Positions 1-6,475 of a DNA stretch of 64,000 nucleotides are shown here, piece after piece. This DNA is from Pseudomonas mosselii (GTDB lineage: Bacteria > Pseudomonadota > Gammaproteobacteria > Pseudomonadales > Pseudomonadaceae), in NCBI RefSeq assembly GCF_019823065.1, contig NZ_CP081966.1:4247501-4311500 (forward strand). The letters run 5' to 3'. Within the stretch, counting starts at the first letter, position 1. Each line of letters begins with the position of its first letter. The notes beneath the pieces are model-generated. The model was given only the letters and a program-made list of their open reading frames with translations. It was not told the origin of the DNA and searched no databases. The position numbers and the translations under genes are program-made.

Positions 1-156
1 CTGCAACTGGCCATGGACGCCCTCGACGGCCTGCAGGCCCAGGGGCGCAAGGTGGCGGTGATCTCCCACGTGCAGGAGATGCACGAGCGCATTCCGGTGC
101 AGATCCAGGTGCGCCGCCAGGGCAATGGCCTGAGCGACGTGCAGGTGTGCGGGTGA
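1..156 (+). CDS. sbcC: SbcC exonuclease subunit, C-terminal end (partial)
   Basis: Only the last 51 codons are in the window, read in frame 1 to a TGA at 154-156. The peptide has the end of an ABC/SMC-type ATPase head: a LxxAMDALDGL stretch followed by KVAVISHVQEMHERIP, the 'switch' histidine region (ISHV) typical of SbcC/Rad50 proteins. SbcC works with the nuclease SbcD to cleave DNA hairpins and process double-strand ends. The next gene overlaps its last 10 bases, which suggests translational coupling. Identification rests on this short segment plus the gene order known in P. putida, so the symbol is good but not certain. Confidence 0.8.
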   Translation: MQLAMDALDGLQAQGRKVAVISHVQEMHERIPVQIQVRRQGNGLSDVQVCG

Positions 157-746
157 TCCTCTACTCGTTCCGCCGCTGCCCCTGGGCCATGCGCGCGCGC
201 CTGGCACTGCGCTACGCCGGCTGCGACGTACAGGTCCACGAGGTGAAGATGAAGGAAAAGCCGGCCGAGCTGCTGGCACTGTCGCCCAAGGGCACGGTGC
301 CGGTGCTCGATACCGGGGATGCGGTGCTGGAGGAAAGCCTGGACATCATGCGCTGGGCGCTGGCCCGACATGACCCCGAGGACTGGCGCCTGCAGGCAGA
401 CCCCGCCGCCGCGCGGCAGGCCGAAACGCTGATCGCGCGCAACGATGGCACCTTCAAGGCGCAAGTGAACTTGTACAAGTACGCCGAGCGCTACCCCGAG
501 CACACCCGGGCGCACTACCGCGCCCAAGCCGAGCCTTGGCTGGCCGAGCTGGAACGTCTGCTCGAAGGCAGACCCTATCTGCTGGCCGCTCACCCAAGCC
601 TGGCCGACGCCGCCTTGCTGCCCCTGATGCGCCAGTTTGCCGGGGTCGAACCCGAATGGTTCACCGAGGCGGCTTATCCGCGGTTGCGCAGCTGGTTGCA
701 GGGCTGGCTGGCATCGCCGCTGTTCAAGGCCGTGATGGCCAAGTGA
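147..746 (+). CDS. Glutathione S-transferase family protein
   Basis: The 199-residue protein starts at a GTG inside the last codons of sbcC. The N-terminal thioredoxin fold begins ILYSFRRCPWAMRARLAL: the FxRCPxAxRAR segment at about residues 6-17 resembles omega/beta-class GSTs with a catalytic-type cysteine (Cys12). A cis-proline segment (GTVPVLD, about 49-55) and an SNAIL-like ESLDIMRW segment (about 62-69) complete the glutathione site. The C-terminal half is the usual all-helical GST domain, with a SLADAALLPLMRQF motif. The protein is expected to be cytosolic and use glutathione. Substrate cannot be read from sequence. Length is normal for the family. Confidence 0.85.
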   Translation: MRVILYSFRRCPWAMRARLALRYAGCDVQVHEVKMKEKPAELLALSPKGTVPVLDTGDAVLEESLDIMRWALARHDPEDWRLQADPAAARQAETLIARNDGTFKAQVNLYKYAERYPEHTRAHYRAQAEPWLAELERLLEGRPYLLAAHPSLADAALLPLMRQFAGVEPEWFTEAAYPRLRSWLQGWLASPLFKAVMAK

Positions 747-759
747 GACAGCGTGTCGC

Positions 760-822
760 TCAAAGCGCCAGGATCGGCGCGGACATCAACAACAGCACTA
801 CCGCCGTGATACGCCACATCAT
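760..822 (-). CDS. Possible 20-residue hydrophobic peptide
   Basis: A short reading frame on the minus strand starts with two adjacent ATGs (820-822 and 817-819) and ends in TGA. It encodes MMWRITAVVLLLMSAPILAL, essentially one membrane-spanning or signal-like helix. A purine-rich GGGGCAGAG lies just upstream on the minus strand and could serve as a ribosome binding site. The frame sits alone between the GST gene and the next small gene. Small membrane peptides of this type exist in bacteria, but 20 codons can arise by chance. I do not recognise it. Confidence 0.3.
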   Translation of the reverse strand: MMWRITAVVLLLMSAPILAL

Positions 823-903
823 GCTCTGCCCCTTTGGCGAGTCAAAAATTTAGCGTCAAATTAAATCACATGGCGTTGTGCTATTACCAATGGCTTTACA
901 CAC

Positions 904-1080
904 TCAATTGGCATGCTTGCTCAGGGCGGCGTGGAAATGCGCGCTCTGCTGCAGGTATTTCTGGGTGTAGCTGTGGGTGTTGGACGCCTTGGCGCTTTGC
1001 TCCAGCTGGGCGTGGGCCGGCAGTACGACGGAGGCGGAGATGGCGGAAGCGGCGATGACCGGGAAGAGATTGAAGTTCAT
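904..1080 (-). CDS. Small exported protein, function unknown
   Basis: A 58-residue protein starting MNFNLFPVIAASAISAS. The first about 23 residues form a clear signal peptide with an Ala-x-Ala cleavage site (LPAHA-Q), leaving a mature peptide of about 35 residues rich in Ser, His and Gln (Leu-Glu-Gln-Ser repeats, two Tyr). The open frame extends 27 codons further upstream, but the signal peptide and a GAGGT sequence about 9 bases before the ATG at 1078-1080 favour this start. It is transcribed opposite to gst and stands alone. No cysteine, metal motif or known domain is visible. I do not recognise a family. Confidence 0.55.
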   Translation of the reverse strand: MNFNLFPVIAASAISASVVLPAHAQLEQSAKASNTHSYTQKYLQQSAHFHAALSKHAN

Positions 1081-1212
1081 GTGGGCTGACCTCGACTTCG
1101 GTGGTTGACGTTGGCCCGTCGGGGGCCTTGGGTCAAAACTTACGCCGATGGACTCGACCACTGAAATTCATTGCAGCAGTAGCGATTATCACGCCTATCG
1201 ATAATTGGAAGC

Positions 1213-1340
1213 CCCCCTGTGGGAGCGGCCTTGCGTCGCGAAAGGGCCGCACAGCGGCCCCGGCGATTCTTGCGTCAACGCTGAAATTCTGGGGCTGTTA
1301 CGCAGCCCATTCGCGACGCAAGGCCGCTCCCACAGGGGGC
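1213..1340. repeat. Inverted pair of REP-like elements
   Basis: Two nearly identical copies of about 38 bp (GTGGGAGCGGCCTTGCGTCG core) lie at 1213-1250 and, inverted, at about 1303-1340. They are separated by about 50 bp. This is the layout of a REP doublet (REPIN), a common mobile palindromic element of Pseudomonas intergenic regions. It lies downstream of the lactonase gene, whose stop is at 1363, so it may also act as a transcription end or mRNA stabiliser. The remaining bases of 1081-1362 show no other feature. Confidence 0.75.
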
Positions 1341-1362
1341 GAGACAACCCGGCGGAGGATGA

Positions 1363-2505
1363 TCACTCCAGAAACTTGAGGTCCGAAGGCGCCTGCTGGG
1401 GCAGTTTCTGCACCGTATCCCCCAACTTGCCGCTGCGCGGGTCGCGGCGCATGACCACGATCTGGTTGCTCTTCTGGTTCGCCACCAGCAGGTAGTTGCC
1501 ATCCGGGTCGAGGGCAAACTCCCGGGGATGGTCGCCTTCCACCGAACGGCGCTGCAGCAGGGTGAGCCGGCCATCGTCCTTGCCCACGGCATACACCACG
1601 ATCTCGTTGGCCGTGCCACGATTGCTGACATAGAGGAAACGCCCATCGGCCGACAGGTGCAGGCCGCCCGCGGCCTTCGCCGCGAAGTCCTTGCTTTCGG
1701 TCAGCGGCAGGCGCTGGCGCTCGGTCAGCGCGCCGTCCTGCACATCGAACACCACCACCTCGGCGCTCATCTCCAGGGTCAGGTAGGCATGCCGGCCCTT
1801 TGCGTCGAACAGCAGGTGACGTGGGCCGCTACCTGGTGGCAGTGTCACCGAGGGCGGGATCGCCGGGCTCAGCGGATGCTCGGGGCTGGCGCCGTCATAG
1901 CGGTAGATGAACACCTTGTCGGCGCCCAGATCGCTGGCGTACAGGTGGCGGCCATCGGGCGACAGCACCAGCGAATGCACATGGGCACCGGCCTGGCGCT
2001 CGGGATTGACCTGGCTCGGCGCATGCCGGGCCTGCTGCACCACCGGCTTGAGCTTGCCGTCGCGAGCCACCGGGATCACCACCAGGCTGCCACCGGGGTC
2101 GGGGGCTACGGCGTAGTTGGCGACGAACAGGTAGCGCTGGTCGTGGCTGAGGCTGGCGTGGGTCGGCTCGTCACCCTCGCTGGGCACCTGGTTCAGCAGC
2201 TTGATCTCGCCCTGCTTGCCCAGCGAGAAACCGCTGACCTGGCCCTTGGGTGTTTCATTGACCGCGAACAACTGGCGCCGGTCGGCGGACAGCACCAGCC
2301 ACGAAGGGCTGACGCTCTTGACCACCTGCCGGGGCGTGGCGTCGATCTGACCGGTGCGGGCGTCGAAGTCGTAGCGGTAGATCCCTTCGCTGCCATTGTC
2401 GGTGTAGCTGCCCACCAGCAACGTGGCGGCCTGGGCGTTGACTGAAAACGCCATGAGGCTAGCGCTCAGCAGGTGGGTCCATTTCCTGTTCATCGTCTTC
2501 TTCAT
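1363..2505 (-). CDS. Exported lactonase-family beta-propeller protein
   Basis: A 380-residue protein of the lactonase (YbhE/Pgl-like, PF10282-type) seven-bladed propeller family. After a signal peptide (MNRKWTHLLSASLMAFSVNAQA) comes TLLVGSYTDNGSEGIYRYDFD, the typical first blade. Later GSGPRHLLFDAKGRHAYLTLE, DGRFLYVSNRG and PREFALDPDGNYLLVANQKSN are the repeated blade signatures. E. coli Pgl is cytoplasmic and hydrolyses 6-phosphogluconolactone. This one is predicted periplasmic, so a role on another lactone is likely. The ATG at 2505 was used; an in-frame ATG at 2493 begins exactly at the signal peptide and is equally possible. Its start overlaps the end of the upstream gene by 35-47 bases. 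Confidence 0.8.
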   Translation of the reverse strand: MKKTMNRKWTHLLSASLMAFSVNAQAATLLVGSYTDNGSEGIYRYDFDARTGQIDATPRQVVKSVSPSWLVLSADRRQLFAVNETPKGQVSGFSLGKQGEIKLLNQVPSEGDEPTHASLSHDQRYLFVANYAVAPDPGGSLVVIPVARDGKLKPVVQQARHAPSQVNPERQAGAHVHSLVLSPDGRHLYASDLGADKVFIYRYDGASPEHPLSPAIPPSVTLPPGSGPRHLLFDAKGRHAYLTLEMSAEVVVFDVQDGALTERQRLPLTESKDFAAKAAGGLHLSADGRFLYVSNRGTANEIVVYAVGKDDGRLTLLQRRSVEGDHPREFALDPDGNYLLVANQKSNQIVVMRRDPRSGKLGDTVQKLPQQAPSDLKFLE

Positions 2506-2749
2506 CCGGGGCACGAAAAGCACTCATACAGACTAGACGATGCTCGCCTTCGTCACTGGCCAGGCTCCAGTCGTCGCCCGCGCCGGTGGCGGCGGCGACC
2601 TGGTCGGGGGTGAAGGACCAGCGACGCAGCTGGCGGCCGTCCATGCATTTGATGGTGAGGCCGGATGCGTCGAAGGTGAAGTCGAAGGCGTGCAGGCCAT
2701 CGATCAGGAGCATGTCGCAGGATGCGAGGGCGGTGGCGAGGGTGGTCAT
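2459..2749 (-). CDS. DUF5629-like small protein
   Basis: A 96-residue, acidic, probably cytosolic protein beginning MTTLATALASCDMLLIDGLHAF. The central part (FDFTFDASGLTIKCMDGRQLRRWSFTPDQVAAA) looks like a small beta-rich fold. The C-terminus is a charged tail with an EEDDEQEMD run. The product resembles a Pseudomonas-restricted family I recall as DUF5629; function unknown. The ATG at 2749 has no clear Shine-Dalgarno sequence. A longer frame begins upstream but would run into the REP hairpin. The 3' end overlaps the lactonase start by about 47 bases, unusual enough to suggest coupling of the two genes. Confidence 0.65.
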   Translation of the reverse strand: MTTLATALASCDMLLIDGLHAFDFTFDASGLTIKCMDGRQLRRWSFTPDQVAAATGAGDDWSLASDEGEHRLVCMSAFRAPDEEDDEQEMDPPAER

Positions 2750-2777
2750 GGAGGCACCGATTGAGAAAATGGCCGCC

Positions 2778-2783
2778 ATTATA
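2778..2783 (-). promoter_or_regulatory. Possible -10 box for the DUF5629-like gene
   Basis: On the minus strand the sequence reads TATAAT, a perfect -10 hexamer, 29 bases before the ATG at 2749. No good -35 is visible at the right distance because that region is occupied by the REP hairpin arm, so this is a suggestion only. Confidence 0.3.
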
Positions 2784-2786
2784 CGC

Positions 2787-2846
2787 ATCGCGGGGCAAGC
2801 CCGCTCCCACGCCATGTAGGTAGTGGGAGCGGGCTTGCCCCGCGAT
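2787..2846. repeat. REP-like perfect inverted repeat
   Basis: Arms of 24 bp (ATCGCGGGGCAAGCCCGCTC...) at 2787-2810 and 2823-2846 are perfect inverted copies around a 12-base loop. This is the common Pseudomonas REP palindrome. It lies 11 bases past the stop of the RND gene and would end or protect that transcript. Confidence 0.8.
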
Positions 2847-2856
2847 CAGGCCCAGG

Positions 2857-5250
2857 TCAGTGAGCGAAGATCGAGCCACCCTCCTTGCCCGCCAGTTTCT
2901 CCGGCTTGATCAGGAACCGCGCCAGCGCCGGCAGCAGCCACAGGGCGCCGAACATGTTCCACAGCAGCATGAAGGTCAGCATCAGGCCCATGTCGGCCTG
3001 GAACTTGATGGCCGAGAAGATCCAGGTGCACACGCCGATGGCCAGGCACAGGCCGGTGAACAGCACCGCCTTGCCGGTGGAACGCAGGGTCTCGTAGTAG
3101 GCCTCCTGCAACGGCAGGCCGGCACGCAGGAAGCTCTCCAGGCGGCTGTAGATGTAGATGCCGTAGTCCACGCCGATGCCCACGCCCAGCGCCACCACTG
3201 GCAACGTGGCAACCTTCACGCCGATGCCCATGAACGCCATCAAAGCGTTGCCCAGCACCGAGGTCAGCACCAGCGGCAGGACGATGCACAGCGTCGCGGC
3301 GAACGAGCGGAAGGTGATCATGCACATCACCGCCACGCAGATATAGACCAGGATGAGGATGGTCAGCTCGGCCGACTTGATCACCTCGTTGGTGGCCGCC
3401 TCGATGCCGGCGTTACCCGCCGCCAGGAGGAACTGCAGGCCTTCCTTGTTGTGGCTGTCGGCAAAGGCCTTGGCCGCGGCGGTGACCCGCTCCAGGGTCT
3501 CGGCCTTGTGGTCGTTGAGGAACACCAGCACCGGCGCCAGCGAGCAGTCGGCGTTGTACAGGCCGTCGGCGCGGGCGATGGAGTTGTTGAGGATGTCCGG
3601 GTTACGCGACAGGGTCTCCCATTTCAGGCTGCCCTCGTTCATGCCCTTGATGACCTGTTTCGACACGGTCACCAGGGAGATGGTCGACTGCACCCCCGGG
3701 GTGTTGTCCATGGTCCACATCAACTCGTCGATCGGCGCCATGGTCGAGTGGATCGAGCAGCTCTCGGCCGGGGTCTTGACCATGATCACCAGCACGTCGG
3801 AACTGGTCGAGTAGTTGCTGATGATGAAGCTGTTGTCCTGGTTGTAGCGCGAGTCCGGGCGCAGCTCCGGCGCGCCCTGGTCGAGGTCGCCGATCTTCAG
3901 GTTCTGGCTGTACCAGAGGCCGCCGACGAAGGCCAGCAGCGCCAGTACCACCGACACCGGCGCTACCTTGGCACTGGCGAAGTTGGACAACAGGCGCCAG
4001 AACGGGTGCTCGCGGGTGGCGTCCTTCTTGCTGCGGGCGATGGCCTTCTGGCTGATGCCGACGTAGCTGATCGCCACCGGCAGCAGGATCAGGTTGGTGA
4101 AGACGATCACCGCCACGCCGATCGAGGCGCCGATGGCCAGCTCGCGGATCACCCCGATGTCGATGATCAGCAAGGTGATGAAGCCCACGGCGTCGGCGAG
4201 GATGGCGATCATCCCCGGCAGGAACAACTGGCGGAAGGTGCGCCGCGCCGCGGTCAGGGCGTTGTCGGCGTCGCTGGACTGCAGGGCGATGCCGTTGATC
4301 TTCTGCACCCCGTGCGAGATGCCGATGGCGAAAATCAGGAACGGCACCAGCATCGAGTACGGGTCCAGGCCAAAGCCCACCGCATGCATCAACCCCAACT
4401 GCCAGACCACCGCCACCAGGGTGGTGATGAGCACGGCGATGGTGCTGCGGATGCACCAGGTGAACCAGTACAACAGCGCCCAGGTAATCACCAGCGCCAC
4501 GCCGAAGAACATCGCCACCATCACCAGGCCGTCGATCAGGTCGCCGACCTTCTTGGCGAAGCCGACGATATGGATCTTAACGTTGGGGTTCTGCGCCTGG
4601 AACTTGTCGCGGATCTTCTCTTCCAGCTGGTGCGAGAACTGCTGGTAGTCGAGCTTGACCTGGCGCCCCGGGTCCTGCGGGTCGGGGTAGCTTTCCAGCA
4701 GCGGGATGTCGATGATGCTGGACTTGAAGTTGTTGGCCACCAGGCGCCCGACCTGGCCGGACTTGAGCACGTTGTCGCGCAGCGTGTCGAGGCTGTCCTG
4801 GGAGCCGTTGTAGGTGTTGGGAATCACCTCGCCGCCGGAAAAGCCTTCTTCGGTGACCTCGCTCCAGCGCACGCTGGGGCTCCACAGCGACTTGAGGCCG
4901 GCGCGGTCGACGCCGGGGATGTAGAACACCTCGTCATGGATCTGACGCAGGGTCTCCATATAGTCCTTGTCGAAGATGTCACCCTTGGTCGACTCCACCG
5001 ACACACGCACGGTGTTGCCGAGGTTGGCCAGGTCGTTGCGGTGCTCGAGCATCTGTTCGATGAACGGATGTTGCAGCGGAATCATCTTCTCGAAGCTGGT
5101 GGACGGGCGAATCTGCGTGGCCTGCCAGAACAGGAAGATGCTCACCAGCACGCAGATGGCGATGACAATGGGACGGTTGTTGAAGATCAGGCGTTCCAGC
5201 AGGGTGGCCTTGTCCTTGTGCTGCATGTCGAAACTCTCCCGGCTGGTCAT
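2857..5250 (-). CDS. RND-superfamily (MMPL-type) transporter permease
   Basis: A 797-residue inner-membrane protein with the RND layout. There is one membrane helix near residues 27-47, a large periplasmic loop to about 225, and a cluster of helices (about 230-400). A second half repeats this: helix near 430, loop about 455-630, five helices to about 775. The segment VALGVGIGVDYGIYIYSRLE in the second half carries the Asp typical of proton-driven RND/MMPL proteins. At under 800 residues it is shorter than AcrB-type pumps and resembles SecD/MmpL/HpnN-like exporters. It overlaps the upstream YCF48 gene by an ATGA, so the two are co-translated. Orthologous pairs in Pseudomonas are annotated RND efflux transporters. 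Substrate unknown, possibly lipid-like. A second start at 5226 is possible. Confidence 0.85.
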   Translation of the reverse strand: MTSRESFDMQHKDKATLLERLIFNNRPIVIAICVLVSIFLFWQATQIRPSTSFEKMIPLQHPFIEQMLEHRNDLANLGNTVRVSVESTKGDIFDKDYMETLRQIHDEVFYIPGVDRAGLKSLWSPSVRWSEVTEEGFSGGEVIPNTYNGSQDSLDTLRDNVLKSGQVGRLVANNFKSSIIDIPLLESYPDPQDPGRQVKLDYQQFSHQLEEKIRDKFQAQNPNVKIHIVGFAKKVGDLIDGLVMVAMFFGVALVITWALLYWFTWCIRSTIAVLITTLVAVVWQLGLMHAVGFGLDPYSMLVPFLIFAIGISHGVQKINGIALQSSDADNALTAARRTFRQLFLPGMIAILADAVGFITLLIIDIGVIRELAIGASIGVAVIVFTNLILLPVAISYVGISQKAIARSKKDATREHPFWRLLSNFASAKVAPVSVVLALLAFVGGLWYSQNLKIGDLDQGAPELRPDSRYNQDNSFIISNYSTSSDVLVIMVKTPAESCSIHSTMAPIDELMWTMDNTPGVQSTISLVTVSKQVIKGMNEGSLKWETLSRNPDILNNSIARADGLYNADCSLAPVLVFLNDHKAETLERVTAAAKAFADSHNKEGLQFLLAAGNAGIEAATNEVIKSAELTILILVYICVAVMCMITFRSFAATLCIVLPLVLTSVLGNALMAFMGIGVKVATLPVVALGVGIGVDYGIYIYSRLESFLRAGLPLQEAYYETLRSTGKAVLFTGLCLAIGVCTWIFSAIKFQADMGLMLTFMLLWNMFGALWLLPALARFLIKPEKLAGKEGGSIFAH

Positions 5251-6263
5251 GGACGCGCCTCCTGGGTACCGTCGGCCGAGGCCAGGTGCACGCCCCCTTG
5301 CCCGACCAGCAGCAGACCGCCACCGCCCAGGCCGCTGACGCCCGACAGGGCGATGCGATCGGCGCGGTTGCGCACGCTGAAAGTCTGCCCGTCATCATGG
5401 CTGCGCAGCACGCTGCCGCCGTTGCCGACCAGCACCAGGCTGCCGTCTTCGAGAAGCGTAGCGCTTGCCAGGCCGAATTCGAGCGGGCCGCGCTCGGCCT
5501 TGAGCTCGATCGGCTGCCAGCTGTCGCCGAAGTCGGTGGAGCGGAACAGGTTGCCGCGCAGACCGAAGGCCAGCAGGGTGTTGGGCTGGGCGGTGCCGAT
5601 CACGCCGAACAGCGAGCCCTCGTAGGGGCCTTGGACCTTGGTCCAGCTCTGGCCGGCGTCGCTGGAGCGAAACATGCCGCCCTGCTCGCCGACGATGAAC
5701 AGGCCGGCGTCCTTCACCAGAGTGATGGCGTTGAGGTGCAACTGGTCGGGGTTGTCCAGACGCTCGGCGACATCCTGCCAGTGCTGGCCGCCATCGAGGG
5801 TTTCCAGCAAGGCACCGTAGGCGCCCACGGCGAAGCCGTGCTGCGGGTCGAGGAAACGCACATCGAGCAAGGGGGCTTCGCGGGACAGGTCTTCGAACTG
5901 CTTGCTCCAGGTCGCGCCGCCGTCGCTGCTGGCGAGGATCTGCGCGTCATGGCCGACGGCCCAGCCGCGCTTGTCGTCGAGGAAGAACACGGCGGTGAGC
6001 AGTTGCCGGGTGGGGACCCGGGCCTGGGTCCAGGTCTTGCCCTGGTCGTCGGAGAACAGGATGTGGCCGCGATCACCGACCACCACCAGGCGCTGCCCGG
6101 CGTGGGTGGCGCCGATCAGCAGGCTCTGGCTGGCCTTGGCCGACTCCACCGAGTATTCCTCGACGGCCACCGCCGCCAGGACATGCCCGGAACCGATCCC
6201 CAGCGTCAGCGCCAGCATAGCGCTGGCCGCCAGGCTGTAGCGTGCCCTTGGCCGCTCTCTCAT
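5247..6263 (-). CDS. YCF48/BNR-repeat periplasmic propeller protein
   Basis: A 338-residue exported protein: basic start, hydrophobic core (SAMLALTLGIGSGHVLA), cleavage near residue 30. It then shows six propeller repeats of the form G-x-x-G-x-(I/L/M/F)-x-x-(S/T)-x-D-x-G-x-(T/S)-(W/F). Examples are GHILFSDDQGKTW, QILASSDGGATW, GMFRSSDAGQSW and SVLRSHDDGQTF. This matches the YCF48 family, whose plant and cyanobacterial members help assemble photosystem II; in Pseudomonas the role is unknown. Its stop overlaps the start of the RND permease, a pairing that recurs in Pseudomonas, so it may be a periplasmic partner of that transporter. It is first in the operon; the 5' region (6264-6419) shows no clear operator. 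Confidence 0.8.
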   Translation of the reverse strand: MRERPRARYSLAASAMLALTLGIGSGHVLAAVAVEEYSVESAKASQSLLIGATHAGQRLVVVGDRGHILFSDDQGKTWTQARVPTRQLLTAVFFLDDKRGWAVGHDAQILASSDGGATWSKQFEDLSREAPLLDVRFLDPQHGFAVGAYGALLETLDGGQHWQDVAERLDNPDQLHLNAITLVKDAGLFIVGEQGGMFRSSDAGQSWTKVQGPYEGSLFGVIGTAQPNTLLAFGLRGNLFRSTDFGDSWQPIELKAERGPLEFGLASATLLEDGSLVLVGNGGSVLRSHDDGQTFSVRNRADRIALSGVSGLGGGGLLLVGQGGVHLASADGTQEARP

Positions 6264-6419
6264 GACTGCCCCCTGTTGTGTTCTTGTGGTGGGTCAATCT
6301 ATTGCCAGGCACTGCGAAAACCCTGTTCCAGAGCCCTGGAATAGCTTCGAGCCATCGTATCGGGGTTGTTCGGCGAAACACAACGAGCGGGACGTTATGT
6401 TTTGTTAACCACGAGAACA

Positions 6420-6464
6420 ATTGGGGCCGCCTTGCGTCGCGATGGGCTGCGCAGCAGCCCCAAT
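6420..6464. repeat. REP-like hairpin after pepN
   Basis: Arms ATTGGGGC (6420-6427) and GCCCCAAT (6457-6464) enclose a REP-type core (CCTTGCGTCGCGATGGGCTG). It lies 12 bases past the pepN stop and probably ends the pepN transcript, although there is no strong T run. Confidence 0.6.
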
Positions 6465-6475
6465 GTCTACCAGGC

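Noticed and set aside
2860..5625. A 921-codon plus-strand frame opposite the RND permease
   Set aside because: It spans the real RND/YCF48 overlap and is rich in Gln, His and Asp with no motif. It is a shadow frame.
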